A stretch of 60,875 bases of DNA from an uncultured Lachnospiraceae bacterium (GCA_902794095.1 CADBFZ010000012.1:1-60875), one strand, 5' to 3'. Positions 1 through 8,505 are shown, numbered from the stretch's first letter. The notes: generated by a model not told the origin, from the sequence alone. Translations and numbers: made by a program.

Positions 1-1051
1 CGCTCTTTTTCATAATGTGCATCTCGTCAGGCTTTATGGATATGCCGATTATATCGCCTGCAAGGCAGGTTCTTGATGCAAGTCGAACCCATACACCCTT
101 TTTATCTTTACGGCCGAATTTAGCCACGTCAAAGGGCTCACAGCCAAGTTTAGATTCAAGAGCTCCTTCAAGAGGAGGAACATAGGGCATCTCGATTACG
201 TCAGGCATGTGGCATGATGCGGATGCATCCATTATCAAAGTGGGAATATCATCGGAATCAACGATATCCATTACCGTGGTGATAAGAGTTCCTGCATTAA
301 GTGCTATAGCTTCGCCGGGCTCAAGATAGATATCAAATCCGTAACGTTCTTTAACATCCTTCAAGAATGCAATGAGCTTATCAACCTCATAGTCATCCCT
401 TGTGATGTGATGACCGCCGCCCATGTTGATCCACTGAATCTGCTTAAGATAACTTCCGAAGTTTTCTTCAACATACTTAAAGGTATCAATAAGAGGCTGA
501 ACGTTTTGCTCGCACATGGTATGGAAATGAAGACCGGTAACTCCTTCGGGAAGCATTTCCGAAAGGTTTGCTTTTCTGATACCGAGGCGGGATCCTTTGC
601 TGCAGGGATCGTAGATCTCATGTCCTTCCTGAGTAGAGAATTCGGGATTGATGCGAAGTGCGATCTTTACCTTACCCTTTTTCTGATAAGGCTCCCATAC
701 AGGTCTGTGAAGCTCAAGCTGGGATATTGAATTAAAATAGATATGCGAACAGATCTTGCAAAGATCCTTCATTTCATCTGCATGAAAAGCTGGCTCAAAG
801 ACATGATTTTCTTTGTCGTCACCGCATATAAAAGAATCATCCGCAAGTCTTGCTTCGTAAATACCCGATGCTGTTGTTCCATCCAGATACTTTGCAATAA
901 GAGGATAAACGCGGTGCATGGAAAAAGCCTTCTGTGCAAGAAGGATTTTGCATCCGGATTCTTCGCGAACCTTTTTTAATATTTCCAGATTGTGCTTAAG
1001 AGCCCCTTCCTGCACGATGTAGGAAGGGGTTCTGAGTTTACTTTTATTCAT
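1..1051 (-). CDS. nspC: Carboxynorspermidine decarboxylase, C-terminus cut by window edge
   Basis: PLP-dependent decarboxylase of the alanine-racemase fold that converts carboxy(nor)spermidine to (nor)spermidine in the cytoplasm. Read directly from the minus strand: ATG at 1051, then an open frame of about 350 codons running off position 1. Family features visible: the N-terminal beta-strand lysine in LLAQKAFSMHRVYP (K41, the expected PLP lysine), GGGHHIT for phosphate binding, MCEQNV in the region of conserved glycine/histidine residues, and the LEPGEAIAL motif. Full-length homologues are about 375-380 residues, so roughly 25-30 are missing. It starts 2 nt after the stop of the carboxynorspermidine synthase, so the two are translationally close and clearly one operon. 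High confidence in the family; the true substrate (carboxyspermidine versus carboxynorspermidine) cannot be told from sequence. Confidence 0.92.
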   Translation of the reverse strand, partial: MNKSKLRTPSYIVQEGALKHNLEILKKVREESGCKILLAQKAFSMHRVYPLIAKYLDGTTASGIYEARLADDSFICGDDKENHVFEPAFHADEMKDLCKICSHIYFNSISQLELHRPVWEPYQKKGKVKIALRINPEFSTQEGHEIYDPCSKGSRLGIRKANLSEMLPEGVTGLHFHTMCEQNVQPLIDTFKYVEENFGSYLKQIQWINMGGGHHITRDDYEVDKLIAFLKDVKERYGFDIYLEPGEAIALNAGTLITTVMDIVDSDDIPTLIMDASASCHMPDVIEMPYVPPLEGALESKLGCEPFDVAKFGRKDKKGVWVRLASRTCLAGDIIGISIKPDEMHIMKKS

Positions 1052-1053
1052 CT

Positions 1054-2316
1054 TTAATCCACGAGTACGGGGTTTTCGTCTACTACCCAGGGAAGACCAT
1101 ACTGATTAAGCATATCCATGTATGGATCGGGGTCGAACTGATCGGTGGTAAATACACCGGGCTTCTTCCAGATTCCCTTTGCAACAAGTGCGGTTCCGAT
1201 CATTGCGGGTACACCTGTTGTGTAGCTGATTGCCTGGCTTCCGAGTTCCTTGTAGCACTCCTGATGGTCGCATACATTGTAGATGTAGATCTTACGCTCC
1301 TTGCCGTCCTTTTTACCGGTAAAGATACATCCGATGTTGGTCTTACCTACGGTTCTGGGGCCGAGGCTTGCAGGATCGGGAAGCAGAGCTTTCAGGAACT
1401 GAATGGGAACGATCTCATGTCCTTCGAAGTTGATGGGTGCTGTTGAGAGCATTCCTACATTCTCAAGACACTTCATATGTGTTAAGTAGCTCTGACCGAA
1501 AGTCATGAAGAAACGTATTCTTTTTACATTAGGGAAATTTCTTCCGAGAGCTTCGATCTCCTCGTGGTGAAGAAGGTACATATCCTTTTCTCCGACGCCT
1601 TCGAAGTTATAAACTCTCTTTATCTCCATGGGCTTTGTCTCAACCCACTTGCCATTTTCCATGTAGCTTCCGTTTGCGGATACTTCACGAAGATTGATCT
1701 CGGGATTGAAGTTGGTAGCAAAAGGATAACCGTGATCACCGCCGTTGCAGTCGAGAATATCGATGGTATCGATCTCATCAAAATAATGCTTTGCTGCATA
1801 TGCGGTAAATACGCTTGTTACACCGGGATCAAAGCCTGTTCCCAAGAGTGCGGTAAGTCCTGCCTCCTTGAAACGCTCTTCGTATGCCCACTGCCATGAA
1901 TAATCAAAGTATGCGGTAAAGCCCTTCTCCTTACATCTCTTCTCATAGATGGCTCTCCACTCGGGATCTTCGGTATCTTCAGGCTCATAGTTTGCGGTAT
2001 CTACATAATCAACTTTGCACTCAAGGCACGCATCCATGATCGTAAGATCCTGATAAGGAAGCGCAACATTAAGGACTACATCGGGCTTGTACGAATTAAT
2101 AAGTTTAACAAGGTCTTCCTTGGAATCAGCATTAACGGTAGCTGTTGAGAGCTTAACGGGAGAGCCGGACTTTTCTATTTTCTCTTTAAGTTCTATACAC
2201 TTGCTCTCTGTTCTGCTCGCGATCATGAGTTCAGTGAAAGTCTCACTGTTCTGACAACACTTCTGGATTGCAACCTGTGCAACACCTCCGCATCCAATTA
2301 CCAATAATCTGCTCAT
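1054..2316 (-). CDS. Carboxynorspermidine/carboxyspermidine synthase (saccharopine dehydrogenase family)
   Basis: NADPH-dependent enzyme that condenses aspartate semialdehyde with putrescine or diaminopropane to give carboxyspermidine or carboxynorspermidine, the substrate of the next gene. The 420-residue protein begins with a Rossmann motif (VIGCGGVAQVAIQKC, about residues 6-20), followed by the saccharopine-dehydrogenase-like acidic segments (VNADSKEDLVKLI, NVALPYQDLTIMDACL) and GTGFDPGVTSVF in the catalytic domain. Length is normal for CASDH (about 400-420). It lies between speE and nspC, and the pairing with nspC is what separates it from lysine-pathway saccharopine dehydrogenases. Start ATG has an upstream AAGGAG. 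Known family role; specific substrate inferred. Confidence 0.92.
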   Translation of the reverse strand: MSRLLVIGCGGVAQVAIQKCCQNSETFTELMIASRTESKCIELKEKIEKSGSPVKLSTATVNADSKEDLVKLINSYKPDVVLNVALPYQDLTIMDACLECKVDYVDTANYEPEDTEDPEWRAIYEKRCKEKGFTAYFDYSWQWAYEERFKEAGLTALLGTGFDPGVTSVFTAYAAKHYFDEIDTIDILDCNGGDHGYPFATNFNPEINLREVSANGSYMENGKWVETKPMEIKRVYNFEGVGEKDMYLLHHEEIEALGRNFPNVKRIRFFMTFGQSYLTHMKCLENVGMLSTAPINFEGHEIVPIQFLKALLPDPASLGPRTVGKTNIGCIFTGKKDGKERKIYIYNVCDHQECYKELGSQAISYTTGVPAMIGTALVAKGIWKKPGVFTTDQFDPDPYMDMLNQYGLPWVVDENPVLVD

Positions 2317-2327
2317 ATCAAATCTCC

Positions 2328-3194
2328 TTACTCTTCTTCCATCAACATATCTTCGACATACTTGGGAAGCATGAATGCTCCCTTGTGTAAGTGTGTTGTG
2401 TAATACCAGGTTTTAATCTTTCTCTTTTCCCAGCGCTCGGGATCAAAGTCCTTCAGCGGATGATACTTCTTCGATGCAAAACCAAACAGCCAGTATCCTG
2501 CGGGGCATGTGGGAATGTGTGCCTGATAAACCCTGGTGATGGGGAAGGACTTACAAACCTTCCTGTGCATCGCCCTGCAGTTTTCCTCGTCCTCATCAAA
2601 GAACGGGCTCCCGTGCTGGTAGACCATGATGCCGTCTTCGTGAAGAGCTTTGAAGCAGTTGCCGTAAAACTCCTTAGTAAAAAGTCCGGCTTCATGTCCG
2701 AGAGGATCGGTTGCATCATTGATGATAAGGTCGTATTTATCCTTACATCTTCTGAGGAATCTGAGACCATCCTCGTAATAGATCCTTACTCTTACATCCT
2801 CAAGTCCGATGGCATTGTCGGGGAAATATTTACGGCATACATCCACGAACATCTTGTCGGGCTCTGCGATATCTATTACTTCGATCTCTTTATAATGAGA
2901 CAGCTCTCTTGCTACGCCTCCGTCTCCGCCTCCGATGACCAGTACTCTTTTTACATCGGGATGAACAGCCATCGGTACATGCACGATCATCTCATCATAA
3001 GTAAACTCTTCCTGCTCGGAAAAGATAACATTACCGTTTGATGTAAGAAACTTTCCAAACTCGGGTGAGTCAAAAACATCTATTCTTCTGAATTCGCTGG
3101 TTCCGCTGTAGAGGTGCTGATCAACACGGATAGACATCTTCACGTTGGAAGTATGCATCTCTTCAAACCAGTATTCCATCTGATTTTTAGCCAT
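2328..3194 (-). CDS. speE: Spermidine synthase (polyamine aminopropyltransferase)
   Basis: Transfers an aminopropyl group from decarboxylated S-adenosylmethionine to putrescine. I place the start at 3194 (MAKNQMEYWFEE), because AGAAAGG lies 8 nt upstream (3203-3209). A longer ATG frame begins at 3215 but has no such site, and homologues start here. The 288-residue product has the EFRRIDVFDSPEFG substrate segment, the nucleotide-binding VIGGGDGGVARE motif near residue 90 and INDATDPLG, equivalent to the catalytic D-x-x-DP region. The gene sits 24 nt after the decarboxylase and 11 nt before the carboxynorspermidine synthase. No speD (the source of its co-substrate) is in the window, so either speD lies elsewhere or the enzyme serves another aminopropyl reaction. 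Confidence 0.93.
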   Translation of the reverse strand: MAKNQMEYWFEEMHTSNVKMSIRVDQHLYSGTSEFRRIDVFDSPEFGKFLTSNGNVIFSEQEEFTYDEMIVHVPMAVHPDVKRVLVIGGGDGGVARELSHYKEIEVIDIAEPDKMFVDVCRKYFPDNAIGLEDVRVRIYYEDGLRFLRRCKDKYDLIINDATDPLGHEAGLFTKEFYGNCFKALHEDGIMVYQHGSPFFDEDEENCRAMHRKVCKSFPITRVYQAHIPTCPAGYWLFGFASKKYHPLKDFDPERWEKRKIKTWYYTTHLHKGAFMLPKYVEDMLMEEE

Positions 3195-3218
3195 AGTCTG
3201 TACCTTTCTGAGCACAAA

Positions 3219-4667
3219 TTATTTCAATACGCAAAGCTCCGATATATCTTCACTTTCGGGTCCCTGCATGGAACATCCTTTTTCCTTCGCTGCTTTGATA
3301 TATTCAAGTATCTCACTTGTGATCTCCTCACCGGGTGCAAGGATCGGGATTCCCGGGGGATAACACATAACCGACTCAGCACAGATCCTGCCTACTGTCT
3401 CGTCCAGGGGAAGTTTTATTTTCTCTGCATAAAATGCTTCCTGAGGCGTTGCCTTTACTATAGGAGTAACATACTCTGCGGAAAAGAAATTCTCCTGAGG
3501 CCTTGAATAAAGTCTTGCGATATCATCAAGTGCTCCCGCGAGGCGCTCAATATCCTGAAGCCTGTCTCCGATTGAGATGTAAGCGAGTACATTGGACAGA
3601 TCTCCGAACTCCATCTGGATGTCATACTCTTCGCGGAGAAGGTCATATACTTCGATTCCGGTAAGTCCGATTCCTCTTGTATTGATTACAAGCTTGGTCT
3701 CATCGAAATCAAATACGCTTCCTCCGTTTATAAGCTCGGATCCGAATGCATAATAGCCGTCTATTTCATTGATCTCGCTTCTTGCATAAGAAGCCATCTC
3801 ACAAACCTTGGCAAAGCTTTCTTTTCCGTGAAGGGCAAGATTTCTGCGGCTTATGTCGAGACTTCCGAGAAGCAGGTAAGATGCACTTGTTGTCTGCGTA
3901 AGATTGATAATGTTGCTGACATATCCCTCGTTTACGCCCTCTCCTATAAGAAGAAGTGAACTCTGAGTGAGGGATCCGCCTGATTTGTGCATGGATACGG
4001 CTGACATGTCGGCGCCTGCTGCCATTCCGTTAAGGGGCAGGTTGTCGCCAAAATAAAGATGAGTTCCGTGAGCTTCATCAACCAGAGCTAGCATGCCGTT
4101 TTCATGGGCAAGATTTACGATTGACTGAAGATCGGAACAAATGCCGTAATAAGAAGGGTTATTAATAAGGATGGCCTTGGCGTCGGGATTTTCCTTAACA
4201 GCCTTTCTGACATCCTCTATTTCCATTCCGAGAGGGATTCCGAGAGCGGTATCGACCTTCGGATCTATATATACAGGGATTGCACCGCAAAGAACGAGTG
4301 CGTTGATTGCACTTTTATGGACATTTCTGGGCATGATGATCTTATCGCCCCTTTTGCAGGCGGTAAAGACCATACTCTGGACCGCGCCGGTGGTTCCACC
4401 CACCATAAAGAAAGCATGAGCCGCACCAAAGGCATCGGCCGCAAGCTCTTCAGCTTCCTTGATAACAGATACCGGATGGCACAGATTATCAAGCGGTTTC
4501 ATTGAATTAACGTCTATCTCGACACACTGCTGTCCGAGAAAGTCAACCAAACCTTTATTTCCGCGTCCCCTCTTGTGTCCGGGAACATCGAAAGGTACCA
4601 CTCTGAGACGTCTGAACTTCTCGAGGGCGCTATAGAGCGGAACCTCCTGCTGCTTAGAATTATCCAT
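3219..4667 (-). CDS. speA: Arginine/lysine/ornithine decarboxylase, fold-type I
   Basis: Aspartate-aminotransferase-fold PLP decarboxylase of the Gram-positive SpeA/Cad/YaaO type (482 residues, usual length 470-490). Visible: MVGGTTGAVQSM near residue 88, DEAHGTHL supplying the PLP aspartate/histidine, and SMHKSGGSLTQ around residue 228 with the Schiff-base lysine. The C-terminal domain has YPPGIPILAPGE, typical of this family. First gene of the polyamine operon. In Clostridia with this gene order the enzyme is usually an arginine decarboxylase (agmatine then goes to putrescine by aguA/aguB), but lysine and ornithine cannot be excluded from sequence, so the symbol is tentative. Confidence 0.88.
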   Translation of the reverse strand: MDNSKQQEVPLYSALEKFRRLRVVPFDVPGHKRGRGNKGLVDFLGQQCVEIDVNSMKPLDNLCHPVSVIKEAEELAADAFGAAHAFFMVGGTTGAVQSMVFTACKRGDKIIMPRNVHKSAINALVLCGAIPVYIDPKVDTALGIPLGMEIEDVRKAVKENPDAKAILINNPSYYGICSDLQSIVNLAHENGMLALVDEAHGTHLYFGDNLPLNGMAAGADMSAVSMHKSGGSLTQSSLLLIGEGVNEGYVSNIINLTQTTSASYLLLGSLDISRRNLALHGKESFAKVCEMASYARSEINEIDGYYAFGSELINGGSVFDFDETKLVINTRGIGLTGIEVYDLLREEYDIQMEFGDLSNVLAYISIGDRLQDIERLAGALDDIARLYSRPQENFFSAEYVTPIVKATPQEAFYAEKIKLPLDETVGRICAESVMCYPPGIPILAPGEEITSEILEYIKAAKEKGCSMQGPESEDISELCVLK

Positions 4668-4693
4668 TTCATAACCCCATACTAAAACAGACT

Positions 4694-4707
4694 TACCCTT
4701 AAGGGTA
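4694..4707. promoter_or_regulatory. 14-bp perfect palindrome in polyamine-operon leader
   Basis: TACCCTTAAGGGTA is a perfect 14-bp palindrome located just downstream of the predicted transcription start, the classic position of a repressor operator. The regulator is unknown. Confidence 0.4.
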
Positions 4708-4718
4708 TAACTCAGTAC

Positions 4719-4747
4719 ATTTTACTGTTTTTATGCGGTTTTTACAA
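4719..4747 (-). promoter_or_regulatory. Promoter of the polyamine operon
   Basis: On the minus strand TTGTAA (4742-4747) and TAAAAT (4719-4724) are separated by exactly 17 nt, a good sigma-A promoter ahead of the decarboxylase start at 4667. Predicted start of transcription is about 4712. Confidence 0.6.
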
Positions 4748-4821
4748 TGAATAATGTGATTTTATGCCTTGGTCAGATAACAACTATTCTTGATTGGACT
4801 TTTCCGGTCGTTTTCTGCGGT

Positions 4822-5043
4822 GTGGGCTAATAAGTTGAAGTTTCTGAGGATTTTATTAGCCCACCTCAGTTGCCAAGAGGGCTCTTAAACTGGGATTGGG
4901 CTAATAGATTGCATTTTCTGAGGGTTTTATTAGCCCTCCTCAGTTGCCAAGAGGGCTCTAAAGCCCGAAATGGGCTAATAGATTGCATTTTCTGAGGATT
5001 TTATTAGCCCTCCTCAGTTGCTAAATAGACGCCAAAGCTTGCC
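4822..5043. repeat. Three tandem 74-bp repeat units with internal inverted repeats
   Basis: Units begin at 4823, 4897 and 4971 (period 74). Units 1 and 2 are nearly complete and unit 3 loses similarity after CAGTTGC near 5021. Each unit holds GGGCTAATA ... TATTAGCCC; in unit 1 the arms are 12 bp and perfect (4822-4833 and 4853-4864). It also holds an overlapping second inverted repeat, CTGAGG ... CCTCAG, so two mutually exclusive hairpins are possible. Unit 3 runs into the 3' end of a truncated gene on the minus strand. No protein-coding frame crosses the array. This fills most of the gene-free stretch 4748-5013. Confidence 0.85.
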
Positions 5044-5193
5044 ATATTCTCCTAAGCCATAGTCTTTCCATAAAGACAATATTTCTCCGGGGAGCATTTT
5101 TTCACCGAAATCAAGCAGTTCCTTATCAGGTTTCTTCAAATTAGCTCCCGGTCTATATTCATCTATAAATCTATCCATTAAACCTGTATTCAT
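5014..5193 (-). pseudogene. Truncated GAD-like domain protein (N-terminal stump)
   Basis: ATG at 5193 opens 59 codons ending in TGA at 5014-5016. The peptide contains LMDRFIDEYRPG and KMLPGEILSLWKDYGLGEYG, which resembles the N-terminus of GAD-like domain proteins, a group common among polymorphic-toxin immunity proteins (usually 180-220 residues). The frame is cut where repeat unit 3 begins, so the last codons and stop come from the repeat. I infer that the rest of the gene was lost when the repeat array arose or inserted. Family assignment is from remembered motif similarity only. Confidence 0.5.
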
Positions 5194-5217
5194 TAGATAC
5201 TCTTTTAAAGTTTGTTT

Positions 5218-5649
5218 TTATCTATATTTGCAGTTAAGTATTCTACTATAATCCTGTAATAGCATAGGATCTACCACACAAGAAATATCAGCTTCAATCA
5301 AAGCTTCATATATCTTCAGGCAGGCATCTATCCTAAGATGTATCTCCAAGGTAGAATCTTTATCAAATTCTTTCCTGGTATCTAATATATTTTTATTCAA
5401 AATCCCAGCCAATTTAATCCACTTTTTGTTATCTTCCGGTCTATCTATATATAAAGAATATTCTTTTTCATTATGGCATGCAGGTGGGAAGCCTCCGGCA
5501 CTCGCCACGCCTTCCCCACAATTTGAACACAACCATACACTACTTATACCCTTTACTTGACCAACATATGTATTCTTGCCACACGTAGGACACTTCATCG
5601 TTTTTGGCTGTCTCATTTCATAGCACTCATCGCAGCTACACATAATCAC
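5218..5649 (-). CDS. Small zinc-ribbon protein of unknown function
   Basis: 143 residues; not recognised. The N-terminal third is rich in paired cysteines: CSCDEC, CPTCGKNTY (near residue 19) and LCSNCGEG (near residue 40), which form one or two likely zinc ribbons. The remaining 90 residues are a mixed charged region predicted helical (LEIHLRIDACLKIYEALIEADISC) without membrane segments or signal peptide. It lies alone in the accessory island, preceded by a possible weak AAGGAG. A role in nucleic-acid or protein binding is possible but not shown. Confidence 0.6.
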   Translation of the reverse strand: MIMCSCDECYEMRQPKTMKCPTCGKNTYVGQVKGISSVWLCSNCGEGVASAGGFPPACHNEKEYSLYIDRPEDNKKWIKLAGILNKNILDTRKEFDKDSTLEIHLRIDACLKIYEALIEADISCVVDPMLLQDYSRILNCKYR

Positions 5650-5705
5650 TCCTTGGAATATTAGATAACAACCTAAATAATCCTATAGCAAGTAAAACTA
5701 AAATA

Positions 5706-6209
5706 TTATCCGAGTTGCTTTCCAAATCTATGCATAAGCCAATGTGCAAATTTCAGATTAGCCATCATCAAAATAATGCTGGCAAATATTATTACAACAG
5801 ACATCAAGCTGAAATTCATATATTTAGAGCTGTTTATCAGAATACCCACACTTATCGGCAAGCAAATAATACTTGTGATCAGAGACGGAACATACTTCTT
5901 GATATAGATGCTCTGAATGAGATGAACAATAAAATGTGCAGTAAGAGAAAGCATCAATCCAAACCACAAGGCATTTAACACATCATTTTCAAAATAATAT
6001 GCCAATAGGCTGATTCCAAAAAACGGAATGAATTCCTCATATACCGCAAGTGCCATTCCCGCAGTTGTAAAATCCTTGTATGCTTCCGTGATTTTCGGAT
6101 ATCTCTCAAATATCTCCGGATTGTTTCTGAAAAACCGGCCAAATCCAATAATCTCTTCCATATCATGAAATATGAATATGATCGGAAGAAGTAAAAAATA
6201 CTCTCGCAT
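5706..6209 (-). CDS. HXXEE-domain membrane protein
   Basis: 167-residue integral membrane protein with about four or five hydrophobic segments. The N-terminus YFLLLPIIFIFHDMEEIIGF carries the H-x-x-E-E signature (HDMEE, residues 15-19) that names the HXXEE family. A further conserved-looking histidine pair is in LTAHFIVHLIQ. The reaction is unknown; conserved His and Glu in membrane helices suggest metal binding. It ends 57 nt before the neighbouring zinc-ribbon gene and starts 11 nt after the ART-like gene, so 6648-5706 may be one short transcript. Confidence 0.7.
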   Translation of the reverse strand: MREYFLLLPIIFIFHDMEEIIGFGRFFRNNPEIFERYPKITEAYKDFTTAGMALAVYEEFIPFFGISLLAYYFENDVLNALWFGLMLSLTAHFIVHLIQSIYIKKYVPSLITSIICLPISVGILINSSKYMNFSLMSVVIIFASIILMMANLKFAHWLMHRFGKQLG

Positions 6210-6219
6210 TATCGTCCTT

Positions 6220-6648
6220 TCACTCGCCGTACAATTCCCGCTGAATTGCCATTGCTTCCTCGGAAAAAGAAATCGTATGCCAATAGTCCTCTACTGAAAT
6301 CTCAATCACTTTAATCGGCTTTACAGGAACCCTGGAAACCCACTGCCATTCATCTACCAGCTCAAAAGAATCCGAAGGGAGAACATACACATATCCTTTT
6401 CCATGAGGATTAATAGAGCCATATTGCAAATAGCTGTTAATACCTTCAGTGTCACGGGATAATCTACCACCGGGCTTATCGGGATAATAGCGAAACGGCA
6501 ATGCAAAAGGAATTGTTTCCTCCATCGTCGCCGCTGCATAAATTCCCATCTGTGATTCAGTCTCACATTGTCCGTTTGCCATTCGCGGTTCTACAACATC
6601 AAATTTATACTGGCTGCCGTGGTACACAACCTCGGGTTTTTCTTTCAC
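6220..6648 (-). CDS. Uncharacterised protein with YHGSQ motif (possible ADP-ribosyltransferase-like fold)
   Basis: 142 residues starting at a GTG (6648) with GGGAG upstream. The motif VVYHGSQYKFDVVEPR at the N-terminus and the SQMGIYAAATME segment resemble small proteins that open with a YHGS strand, a pattern also seen in ART-like toxins and their relatives. The C-terminal ISFSEEAMAIQRELYGE is a charged helix. No signal peptide or membrane segment. Function unknown; the fold suggestion is weak and based on one motif. Confidence 0.55.
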   Translation of the reverse strand: MKEKPEVVYHGSQYKFDVVEPRMANGQCETESQMGIYAAATMEETIPFALPFRYYPDKPGGRLSRDTEGINSYLQYGSINPHGKGYVYVLPSDSFELVDEWQWVSRVPVKPIKVIEISVEDYWHTISFSEEAMAIQRELYGE

Positions 6649-6683
6649 AAGCCTGCTCCCTATACTCAGTTAACAAAGGATAT

Positions 6684-7550
6684 TTAATCACCCAACAAAA
6701 AATCCACTATCATCTTTTTCTCATCTTCCGTAAGGAAGTTCATATGGCCACGATCTTTTAGAAGATAGGTCTTGCAGTTCGGAATGATCCTTTTTGCTCT
6801 TTCAATCACACCACCACCCGGAAAGAGACAATCTTTCTCTGCAGCCATAACAAGCGTGGGGGCATTACACTTTCTCATCAATTCCCCATCAACATCGCTT
6901 GGCATTCCGGTCTTAACTTTTACGTAGTCAATGCTCAGCTTTGCTGTTTCATATATATCATCCGTAATATTGTTTTCTGTAACAGCCATAGGAAGCATAC
7001 ACTTCTTCAGCCATTTATCTTTTCCGACAACCCAATAAGCAATCATCGGCAGCATCATACTTGCGCTGTTGATAGCGGGTGCATTCTTTATTCCGGAAGG
7101 AACATACAGAACAACCTTTTTAATCTTATCCGGGCAAACACACATTGTCTTAGCGATCACTCCTGCCCCAAAAGATCCGCCGAACAGACTAATCTTATCG
7201 AACTTAAGACCATCTATTACTTCGCTGACCCACTTTCCGTATTCGTACCCTTTAGCCGGCAAACTTGTTTCCGCACTTTTTCCGGGATGTCCCACCATAT
7301 CAACCGCATATATATGAAAATCTTCCATGATAAAATCACAGGCAAGAAGATTATATGCCGTGGTAGCATTTCCTCCGTGAAAAACCAAAAGCGGCTCTCC
7401 CGAAAAATTACCGGTCTCTACAATATGTGTCCGTCCATAGGAGGTATCTACATAGACATCTTTCCAAGGATTCGTAAGTCTTGAAAGCTGACTATCGTAC
7501 AAATCCAGTATTTTTCTTTTACCTTCTTCAGATTTATATATTGTCTTCAT
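6684..7550 (-). CDS. Alpha/beta hydrolase
   Basis: 288-residue serine hydrolase of the alpha/beta fold. LLVFHGGNATTAYN provides the oxyanion-hole HG motif (around residues 56-60), LFGGSFGAG is the nucleophile elbow with G-x-S-x-G (serine near residue 133), and LKDRGHMNFL near the C-terminus holds the catalytic histidine. AAEKDCLFPG carries the likely acid. Length and layout fit proline-iminopeptidase/esterase-like enzymes; substrate unknown. It sits 16 nt downstream of a frameshifted gene in the accessory island. Confidence 0.8.
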   Translation of the reverse strand: MKTIYKSEEGKRKILDLYDSQLSRLTNPWKDVYVDTSYGRTHIVETGNFSGEPLLVFHGGNATTAYNLLACDFIMEDFHIYAVDMVGHPGKSAETSLPAKGYEYGKWVSEVIDGLKFDKISLFGGSFGAGVIAKTMCVCPDKIKKVVLYVPSGIKNAPAINSASMMLPMIAYWVVGKDKWLKKCMLPMAVTENNITDDIYETAKLSIDYVKVKTGMPSDVDGELMRKCNAPTLVMAAEKDCLFPGGGVIERAKRIIPNCKTYLLKDRGHMNFLTEDEKKMIVDFLLGD

Positions 7551-7565
7551 ATTTCAACAAAGCCT

Positions 7566-8308
7566 TTAATCTTCCCGCTCCTCATTGAGCAATCCGAATC
7601 GAGCTCTATCTCCTGTCCATTCAAGTCCTTTTTTCTTAGCAATGAGAAAGTCCCTATGGCACTCCATGTCATCTCTCAAGAAAGAGTCTTTTCCAAACTT
7701 CTCAGCACCGGAATCGACAAGTCTTTGTATCTGTTCCTCGGTGGTCGGATTGATCAAACGAGAAGAATTCATTTTAGATGGCATAAGTTTCATGCACTCT
7801 TCCGCCGCTTCATAATTCTCGGAGTGAATATAGATCAGTGCTGCCTGTCTGGGATACTTATCCTTATTGGACAGGAAAAAGGCCTCTAAATCACCATATT
7901 CCGATTTTACCTTCTTCTCAAAATCCTTATACCAGTTATCTATATGTGCAAATACAGCCTCAGCAAGCTGCTGATATGATTCGTCCTTACCGTCAAAATC
8001 ATATTCTATCTGTTCATTCTCAATAACAGAGCGACATGCAATCCCACTATTGGCACGAACCTTATCCGTCAGCTTTATATCCGACATGGGATCCAGAATG
8101 CTTAGAGTAAGATCATCGAAATAGGAATATTTAACTTCATACGAGAATTCAACAGTTATCTTATCCGAGTTCTTAGCTCGGGGAAGATCAGAATAAAAGG
8201 CATTAATAAAAACGGAGAGATCATCTTATACAGATCATGTTCCGGCGAAGCTTTAATGCCTCTGCCTTTCGCAACAACTTTCATGCATTGATATAACTTA
8301 TCGGCCAT
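7566..8308 (-). pseudogene. Frameshifted hypothetical gene (about 245 codons in two frames)
   Basis: Two frames appear to belong to one gene. Frame A starts at ATG 8308 (MADKLYQCMKVVAKGRG) and meets TAA at 8156-8158. Frame B is open from 8225 downward and reads DDLSVFINAFYSDLPRAKNS, continuing without a break into the 173-residue frame that begins MSDIKLTDKVRANSG at 8087 and ends at 7566. Sense codon usage extends smoothly upstream of the 8087 ATG, so that ATG is probably internal. A shift of one reading frame between 8225 and 8159 joins them. The product is a soluble, charged protein I do not recognise (motifs ADKLYQ, HIDNWYKDFEKK). A sequencing error or programmed frameshift are alternatives to decay. 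Confidence 0.6.
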
Positions 8309-8323
8309 ATTATTAATCCTCGA

Positions 8324-8497
8324 TTATTTATACATATCTTCACGTATATTTCTCATTCTGGTCCACACATTGTGACCGTAGTTACTTAGCAATACAGTTA
8401 TCATTCCGTTGTTGGGATTATACTCAGAGAAAGCACCTCCGTCACCTGTCCCCTTTGCACCGACAGAATATATATGTACGGTAACATTCTCTTGAAC
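8324..8497 (-). pseudogene. C-terminal remnant of a serine hydrolase (beta-lactamase/PBP-like)
   Basis: A 57-codon frame with no start codon in a suitable place ends at TAA 8324. It reads VGAKGTGDGGAFSEYNPNNG followed by MITVLLSNYGHNVWTRM. A G-[T/G]-D-GG turn followed by a ...VLLSN strand is the typical C-terminal KTG-box region and last strand of class C beta-lactamase-type serine hydrolases. The upstream in-frame TGA at 8498-8500 and absence of the rest of the domain show it is a decayed fragment. Family call is by motif only. Confidence 0.5.
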
Positions 8498-8505
8498 TCA
8501 AAACA

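Noticed and set aside
1264..1899. Long plus-strand open frames opposite the carboxynorspermidine synthase gene
   Set aside because: They mirror codon structure of the minus-strand gene, lack ribosome sites and known motifs.
4822..5043. CRISPR array at the 74-bp tandem repeat
   Set aside because: Units are contiguous repeats without unique spacers and no cas genes are near.
8088..8505. Intact new genes in the gap upstream of MSDIKL frame
   Set aside because: Reading both frames shows a frameshifted gene and a serine-hydrolase tail rather than intact genes.
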